From Novosphingobium sp. (GTDB lineage: Bacteria > Pseudomonadota > Alphaproteobacteria > Sphingomonadales > Sphingomonadaceae): a DNA stretch of 12,126 bases. This document shows, piece after piece, positions 7,159 to 12,126 of the stretch. Every line of letters starts with the position of its first letter. Position 1 is the first letter of the stretch. Both the position numbers and the translations under genes were made by a program. The DNA is taken from the NCBI GenBank assembly GCA_028697875.1, contig JAQVEQ010000085.1, positions 1-12,126 on the forward strand. The letters are read 5' to 3'. The notes beneath the pieces are model-generated. The model did not search any database. It had not been told where the DNA came from and was given only the letters and a program-made list of their open reading frames with translations.

Positions 7159-7220
7159 CCTTGCACAAACTACGGCCCTGCCGTATTTAGCGCCTTGCAA
7201 ATAGTGCGGCATTGCCGTAC
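7159..7220 (+). promoter_or_regulatory. Tandem operator-like repeats of the toxin-antitoxin operon
   Basis: Two 28-base copies (7159-7186 and 7193-7220) start 34 bases apart and agree at 21 of 28 positions. Each carries CCTTGCA at the left and a CGGC-N2-TGCCGTA block at the right. The first contains the palindrome TACGGC-CCT-GCCGTA (7171-7185). Such sites are where the antitoxin normally represses its own operon. Confidence 0.6.
7161..7189 (+). promoter_or_regulatory. Promoter of the toxin-antitoxin operon
   Basis: TTGCAC (7161-7166) and TATTTA (7184-7189) are separated by exactly 17 bases. The operator palindrome occupies the spacer between them and overlaps the start of the -10 element, and the second repeat lies around the expected transcription start, so bound antitoxin would block polymerase. 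Confidence 0.6.
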
Positions 7221-7229
7221 CAATCCGCA

Positions 7230-7568
7230 ATGCAGACCGTCATCGAAACCGAAAGCTATCTGCGCGCCGCCAGGGACGCGAAGATGAGCGAGGACGAGAT
7301 GAAATCTGCCGTGGACCTCGTCGCAGCCGATCCGGAAGCGGGCGATGTGATGCAAGGCACCGGAGGTGTTCGCAAGGCGCGGCTGGCAGGTCGCGGCAAG
7401 GGCAAGTCGGGCGGCTATCGCATCGTCTGGTATTTCGGCGGCGGGGACATTCCGGTGTTCCTGCTGACCGTGTTCGGTAAGGGCGAGAAAGCGAATTTAA
7501 CTCAGGGCGAACGCAACGCGCTTCGCCAGATGACGGCGACATTGAGGGAAAGTTTAGGCGCAAGGTAA
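7230..7568 (+). CDS. Type II toxin, RelE/HigB-like
   Basis: A 112-residue basic protein of the RelE/ParE fold in the HigB-like branch. The typical core is present: GTGGVRKARLAGRGKGKSGG (43-62), the YRIVWYF strand (63-69), PVFLLTVFGKGEKANLT (75-91), and a final helix (ERNALRQM). Toxins of this branch are usually ribosome-dependent mRNA interferases; this specific activity is inferred from family. The ATG at 7230 is chosen; a TTG at 7212 would add six residues that overlap the operator. No good ribosome binding site precedes it. It is followed after 46 bases by the antitoxin gene, the toxin-first order usual for HigBA. Confidence 0.88.
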   Translation: MQTVIETESYLRAARDAKMSEDEMKSAVDLVAADPEAGDVMQGTGGVRKARLAGRGKGKSGGYRIVWYFGGGDIPVFLLTVFGKGEKANLTQGERNALRQMTATLRESLGAR

Positions 7569-7614
7569 GGGCGTCGGCATTCAGGCCGCGCTATCGGTCG
7601 TGGAGGACCATTTT

Positions 7615-7905
7615 GTGAGTAAGGCATTTAACAAGATCGCGGCGGGCCTCGCCGACGCCATTGCCTATGCGGAAGGCGATGCCACCAAGGGCCGCGTCGC
7701 CGCAGGACCGGACGTCAAGGCGATCCGCGCCAAGACCAAGCTCAGTCAGGCAAAATTCGCCGCCAAGCTGCGCGTGCCTGTCGGCACTGTGCGCGATTGG
7801 GAACAGCATCGCCGCACACCCGACGCTCCGGCGCGGACGCTGTTGGGAATGGTCGATGCCGATCCGAAAGCGGCGCTGGCATTGATTGAACTGGCTGGCG
7901 GATAA
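7615..7905 (+). CDS. HTH-type antitoxin of the toxin-antitoxin pair (HigA/NadS-like)
   Basis: A 96-residue Xre-type DNA-binding protein, cognate antitoxin and probable autorepressor of the operon. The helix-turn-helix spans about residues 33-67 (DVKAIRAKTKLSQAKFAAKL then RVPVGTVRDWEQHRR), with the recognition helix around VPVGTVRDWEQ. The C-terminal DADPKAALALIEL matches the HigA/NadS type. The N-terminal helical part (SKAFNKIAAGLADAIAYAEG) is where this group contacts the toxin. The start is GTG at 7615, seven bases after a strong GGAGGA; an in-frame GTG at 7600 lies ahead of that site and is less likely. The strong ribosome site here, against a weak one for the toxin, fits the need for antitoxin excess. 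Confidence 0.88.
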   Translation: MSKAFNKIAAGLADAIAYAEGDATKGRVAAGPDVKAIRAKTKLSQAKFAAKLRVPVGTVRDWEQHRRTPDAPARTLLGMVDADPKAALALIELAGG

Positions 7906-8002
7906 GCACCATTCGTAATCAAGTATGCTGCCACCGGAATGCTTGTGCAATGGCTCAAGCTAACTTTGTCCAACACGGAGACATCTAGACGGCGGAAGTT
8001 CA

Positions 8003-8470
8003 ATGATGGATTGGACTGAAATCGCGCTGCCCGTTACAAGACCTGAACAGGGTGAATTGGTTATTCATGTAAACTACACACGACCAAATGTGGTCTGCAA
8101 TGTACCTGTTACAGAACGTCAAGCTGAAGCGGTAAAGCTTTTCTATCAAGTCGATTTTGGCAAACTCTCAGACGGCCAAGCACATGCTTTGCTGTCTTGC
8201 CGTGAATATGCTCGTCTGTGCGCTGACGCGTTGTTCAAACGCTATCCCTCCCTCACCCAACCCTCTCCCTCAAGGGAGAGGGCTTTTTCAACGCTCCCCC
8301 TCGCCCCGCTGGGAAGAGGGTGTTTGCGCCGTTCTCCCTCTCCCTTGAGGGAGAGGGTCGGGATGAGGGGGATCAGGCAGAAGAACCACGCGCCAGCCTC
8401 ACCTCGCGCGCGACGGTTTCCAGAACGCCGTCGGGATTGGACAACACGTCATTGTTCCAGAAGCGGATAA
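8003..8470 (+). CDS. Low-GC orphan protein with a repeat-derived C-terminus
   Basis: The frame starts with two consecutive ATGs and a GGAAG tract just upstream. Residues 1 to about 81 (MMDWTEIALPVTRPEQGELV to FKRYPS) look like an ordinary soluble small protein that I do not recognise. From about 8249 on, the frame runs through a REP-like doublet (residues about 82-124, reading SLTQPSPSRER and SPSPLRERVGMRG) and then antisense through the end of the DUF559 gene to the first stop. The stretch 8041-8220 is about 45% GC by my count (81 of 180), far below the neighbouring core genes, which suggests recent transfer. It begins 97 bases after the antitoxin and could be a passenger of that operon. The natural C-terminus was probably lost when the repeat inserted. 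A terminator-like hairpin lies inside the frame. Confidence 0.55.
   Translation: MMDWTEIALPVTRPEQGELVIHVNYTRPNVVCNVPVTERQAEAVKLFYQVDFGKLSDGQAHALLSCREYARLCADALFKRYPSLTQPSPSRERAFSTLPLAPLGRGCLRRSPSPLRERVGMRGIRQKNHAPASPRARRFPERRRDWTTRHCSRSG
8250..8372. repeat. REP-like doublet D1 (left of the DUF559 gene)
   Basis: Two arms in inverted orientation. The left arm (8250-8286) reads CCTCACCCAA then the stem CCCTCTCCC (8261-8269), loop TCAA, GGGAGAGGG (8274-8282), then CTTT. The right arm (8336-8372) has the stem CCCTCTCCC (8336-8344), loop TTGA, GGGAGAGGG (8349-8357), then TCGGGATGAGGGG. The 22-base stem-loops of the two arms are exact reverse complements. About 50 bases lie between them. The stop codon of the DUF559 gene (8373-8375) directly abuts the right arm. 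Confidence 0.85.
8261..8288 (+). terminator. Intrinsic-terminator-like hairpin in the left arm of D1
   Basis: A nine-pair GC-rich stem with a TCAA loop is followed directly by CTTTTT on the plus strand, the shape of a Rho-independent terminator. It lies inside the open frame of the orphan gene at 8003, before its first in-frame stop. Confidence 0.6.
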
Positions 8471-8750
8471 CGCGATAGCCGCAGGATTCGAGCACGCGCG
8501 TCCGTTCAACATCCTGTGCATTGTCCGCATGTTGTCCGCCGTCCAGTTCAACGACGAGCATCAGCGAGCGGCAGGCGAAATCCGCAATGTACGGCCCAAT
8601 GGGAAACTGGCGGACGAACTTTGCATCTTCCACCTGGCGCGCGCGCAGGCGGGACCAGAGCAGTTTTTCCGCCTCGGTCTGGTTCTGGCGAAGTTTACGC
8701 GCAACCGTGGTCAGGCGGCGTGTGGCATCTTGGTGTTCCATCCCCCTCAC
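8373..8750 (-). CDS. DUF559 (Vsr-like PD-(D/E)XK) endonuclease-like protein
   Basis: A small protein (125 residues from GTG, 122 from the ATG at 8741) of the DUF559 family, related in fold to the very-short-patch repair endonuclease. Counting from the ATG: the N-terminal helix ARKLRQNQTEAEKLLWSRLR (14-33), then FVRQFPIGPYIADFACRS (42-59), the strand VVELDGGQH (63-71) and RFWNNDVL (93-100). The putative catalytic set Asp54, Glu65, Asp67 and His71 is intact. The family is common but its cellular role is not established to my knowledge. The GTG at 8750 has AGGGGG eight bases upstream; the ATG at 8741 has the same motif too close to it. Both signals come from a tandem repeat. The gene lies between two REP-like doublets and is convergent with, and overlaps by 98 bases, the frame at 8003. 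Confidence 0.9.
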   Translation of the reverse strand: MRGMEHQDATRRLTTVARKLRQNQTEAEKLLWSRLRARQVEDAKFVRQFPIGPYIADFACRSLMLVVELDGGQHADNAQDVERTRVLESCGYRVIRFWNNDVLSNPDGVLETVAREVRLARGSSA

Positions 8751-8784
8751 GCGATAATCCCCCTCACGCGATAATCCCCCTCAC
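8742..8784. repeat. 17-base tandem repeat at the start of the DUF559 gene
   Basis: The unit CCCCCTCACGCGATAAT occurs twice in full (8742-8758, 8759-8775) and a third time as its first nine bases (8776-8784), where it merges into the left arm of the doublet D2. Read on the minus strand each unit contains GTGAGGGGG, a start codon plus a Shine-Dalgarno-like tract for the next. Confidence 0.85.
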
Positions 8785-8904
8785 CCAACCCTCTCCCCAA
8801 GGGGAGAGGGCTTTATGCCTTTGCGGCCGGAGGCGGATCAACGGGAGAAGGATCGGAAACGGTCACTCCCTCTCCCACTTGGGGAGAGGGTCGGGGTGAG
8901 GGGC
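8776..8904. repeat. REP-like doublet D2 (right of the DUF559 gene)
   Basis: Same architecture as D1. The left arm (8776-8814) has CCTCACCCAA, the stem CCCTCTCCCC (8789-8798), loop AA, GGGGAGAGGG (8801-8810), then CTTT. The right arm (8868-8904) has CCCTCTCCC (8868-8876), loop ACTTG, GGGAGAGGG (8882-8890), then TCGGGGTGAGGGG. Left arms of D1 and D2 share a 19-base block and the trailing CTTT; right arms share the CCCGA flank and a trailing GAG when read outward. The spacers inside D1 and D2 are unrelated, so the arms, not the spacer, are conserved. Confidence 0.85.
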
Positions 8905-8928
8905 TGAGTGCAACCTTTCGCCCATTCA

Positions 8929-8957
8929 CATCCTTCGACAGGCTCAGGATGAGCGGA
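8929..8957. repeat. Short palindromic repeat next to the lepA stop
   Basis: CATCCT (8929-8934) pairs with AGGATG (8946-8951) around TTCGACAGGCTC, followed by AGCGG. The TTCGACAGGCTCAGGATGAG string is one I know as a widely dispersed intergenic repeat in proteobacterial genomes, whose translation typically reads LSLSKD. It begins eight bases after the lepA stop codon and could stabilise the 3' end of that message. Confidence 0.55.
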
Positions 8958-8964
8958 AGTAGGG

Positions 8965-10782
<1,818 letters not shown>

Positions 10783-10827
10783 CCGCGCGCCGTTAGCAGT
10801 GCCCAAGCCTACTGTCAGCGGCTTTTG

Positions 10828-12126
10828 TCAGGCGACGCGGCTGCGCGGAATGTTCGTGACCTGCACCTGCATGAATTGCGCCGGCCCGCTCCCTCCATTC
10901 TCCTTCCCGACCAGCGGGTAATGGCCGGGTGGCAGCGCACTCAACGGCATGCCGGCAGCGGCGAGTGCATAAGGCGAAACGCGGTGGCGCGTGCACAGCC
11001 CCCCTGCCCCGTCGCTGATGAGCGGCGTTTCGAACTCGACGCCCTGCTCCGCATCCTGCGAACGGCTGACCTTGGAAACCGCGAGCTGGCCGTTGCCGAG
11101 ATCGAGCACGAGATCGGTGCCGACCGGCACACCGAGCAAGCCTTCGATCCGGGCACCGGTCTTGGACAAGTCGCGCATCACGGCGTCGTAACGGTGATCG
11201 CCATGGATCACACCGATCTTGCGGAACACGGACCGGCGGCCGGGGCGGTGTTTCTTGGGGCCGTCCGGCTCGATGCGGAAGTCCCCCTGCTCGAGCCGCG
11301 AAAGGACATCCTCGTTGGGCAAAGGCAGGGAGTAGATCGGCCCCTGGATCAGCTTTGCCCCCTTGGAGCGTACCAGATCGAATTGGTCGAAAGCCTCGAC
11401 ACCTTCGACGATCACTTCCATGTTCAATGCTTCGGCCAGACCGATCGTGGCACCGATGATCGCTCCGTTCTTGCTGTCTCGCTCCGTGCAGTTTTCAATG
11501 AACCTGCGATCGATCTTGAGCTTTTCGAAAGGTGAGGAACTGAGGTAGGCGAGCGAGGAGTAGCCGGTGCCGAAATTGTCCAGAGAGAGGCGTACACCGA
11601 GATCTTTGAGGGACCGGAAAATGTGATCGTTGGCATCGCCATCGCCCATGAAAACGCTTTCCGTGATCTCCAGAACCAACCGGCGCGGATCGATCCGCGT
11701 CGCTCCGAGAACATTGGCAATGCCGGCAGAAAATCCGGCGCTTCCGAACTGGACCGCAGATATGTTGACCGAAACGGACAACTTTTCCGGCCATATCGCG
11801 GCATCGGCACAAGCCGTGCGCAGCGCCCATTCACCGAGCATGTTGATGAGATTGGATTCCTCGGCGATCGGCAGGAAAACGGCGGGAGCGATGGGGCCGC
11901 GTTCCGGGTGATCCCAATAGATCGTCGCCTCGAAACCGACGACGAAATTGTCCGCCGCCCGGACCACCGGCTGATAGTGCATGACAAGCTGGTTGCGGGC
12001 TAGGGCGTCGCGCAGGTCATCTTCGAGCAGCCGGCGTTCTTCCGCCTCGTCCTTGAGGTCGCTGGAATAGAAGCGGTACTGCCCCCGCCCGCCGCCCTTG
12101 GCCGCATAGAGCGCAAGGTCCGCACT
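10828..12126 (-). CDS. GGDEF-EAL-PilZ c-di-GMP protein, 5' end outside the window
   Basis: The last 432 residues are visible. They start with the end of a GGDEF domain (SADLALYAAKGGGRGQYRFY, 1-20), a linker helix, an EAL domain (about 40-290) and a PilZ domain (about 294-370), then a 60-residue tail. EAL residues retained: Glu66, Asn121, Glu153, Glu156, Asp183, Lys204, Glu241 and Gln261. Two signatures are altered: EAL is EAT (66-68), and the DDFGTGYS loop reads DNFGTGYS with Asn184 in place of a metal-binding Asp. The PilZ c-di-GMP motif is intact: RSVFR (298-302) and DLSKTG (319-324). The protein likely senses c-di-GMP; loss of phosphodiesterase activity is inference. The GGDEF active site, any sensor domain and the start lie beyond the right edge. 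Confidence 0.92.
   Translation of the reverse strand, partial: SADLALYAAKGGGRGQYRFYSSDLKDEAEERRLLEDDLRDALARNQLVMHYQPVVRAADNFVVGFEATIYWDHPERGPIAPAVFLPIAEESNLINMLGEWALRTACADAAIWPEKLSVSVNISAVQFGSAGFSAGIANVLGATRIDPRRLVLEITESVFMGDGDANDHIFRSLKDLGVRLSLDNFGTGYSSLAYLSSSPFEKLKIDRRFIENCTERDSKNGAIIGATIGLAEALNMEVIVEGVEAFDQFDLVRSKGAKLIQGPIYSLPLPNEDVLSRLEQGDFRIEPDGPKKHRPGRRSVFRKIGVIHGDHRYDAVMRDLSKTGARIEGLLGVPVGTDLVLDLGNGQLAVSKVSRSQDAEQGVEFETPLISDGAGGLCTRHRVSPYALAAAGMPLSALPPGHYPLVGKENGGSGPAQFMQVQVTNIPRSRVA

Noticed and set aside
7906..8002. Short hairpin GCTTG-N10-CAAGC (7941-7960) as terminator after the antitoxin
   Set aside because: Only five pairs and no proper T-run, so it is too weak to call.
8742..8784. 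Possible CRISPR-like or iteron array
   Set aside because: Only two and a half directly abutting 17-base units with no spacers, merging into a REP-like arm.
8516..8899. Plus-strand frame opposite the DUF559 gene running through D2
   Set aside because: It is antisense to a well-conserved domain and otherwise consists of translated repeat.

Overview
The window looks like a chromosome segment of a GC-rich alphaproteobacterium, most likely a sphingomonad (Sphingomonadales, e.g. Erythrobacteraceae or a Novosphingobium relative). This rests on the bamD-recN-ligA order, the style of the LigA, BamD and LepA proteins, GANTC (CcrM-type) sites, and high-GC coding sequence throughout. The genus is inference; there is no rRNA or other marker here.

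Left part (1-6000), minus strand. A short-chain dehydrogenase/reductase (260-1201) lies downstream of a housekeeping run: bamD (outer-membrane protein assembly lipoprotein), then recN (double-strand-break repair ATPase), then ligA (NAD-dependent DNA ligase). recN and ligA are directly abutted: the recN TAG is followed at once by a ligA TTG start, so they are very likely co-transcribed. The first 250 bases hold no clear gene. They contain a tight cluster of four GANTC sites and a set of inverted repeats.

Middle part (6000-8960), mostly plus strand, accessory in character. In order: a phage terminase-small-subunit-like DNA-binding protein; an orphan 54-residue Flp/Fap-type pilin; a toxin-first type II toxin-antitoxin pair (RelE/HigB-like toxin, HTH antitoxin) with a promoter embedded in two 28-base operator-like repeats; a low-GC orphan reading frame; and a small DUF559 (Vsr-like PD-(D/E)XK) endonuclease-like gene on the minus strand. 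The DUF559 gene sits exactly between two copies of a REP-like doublet. The left doublet forms its stop codon and has overrun the 3' end of the low-GC gene. The right doublet, through a 17-base tandem repeat, supplies its apparent ribosome binding site and GTG start. This repeat-bracketed nuclease is the most interesting object in the window.

Right part (8965-12126), minus strand. lepA (elongation factor 4), preceded by a GGDEF-EAL-PilZ protein that runs off the right edge. Its EAL domain has lost two signature residues (EAL to EAT, DDFG to DNFG) while its PilZ motif is intact, which suggests a c-di-GMP sensor rather than a phosphodiesterase.

No tRNA, rRNA, CRISPR array or complete insertion sequence was seen.
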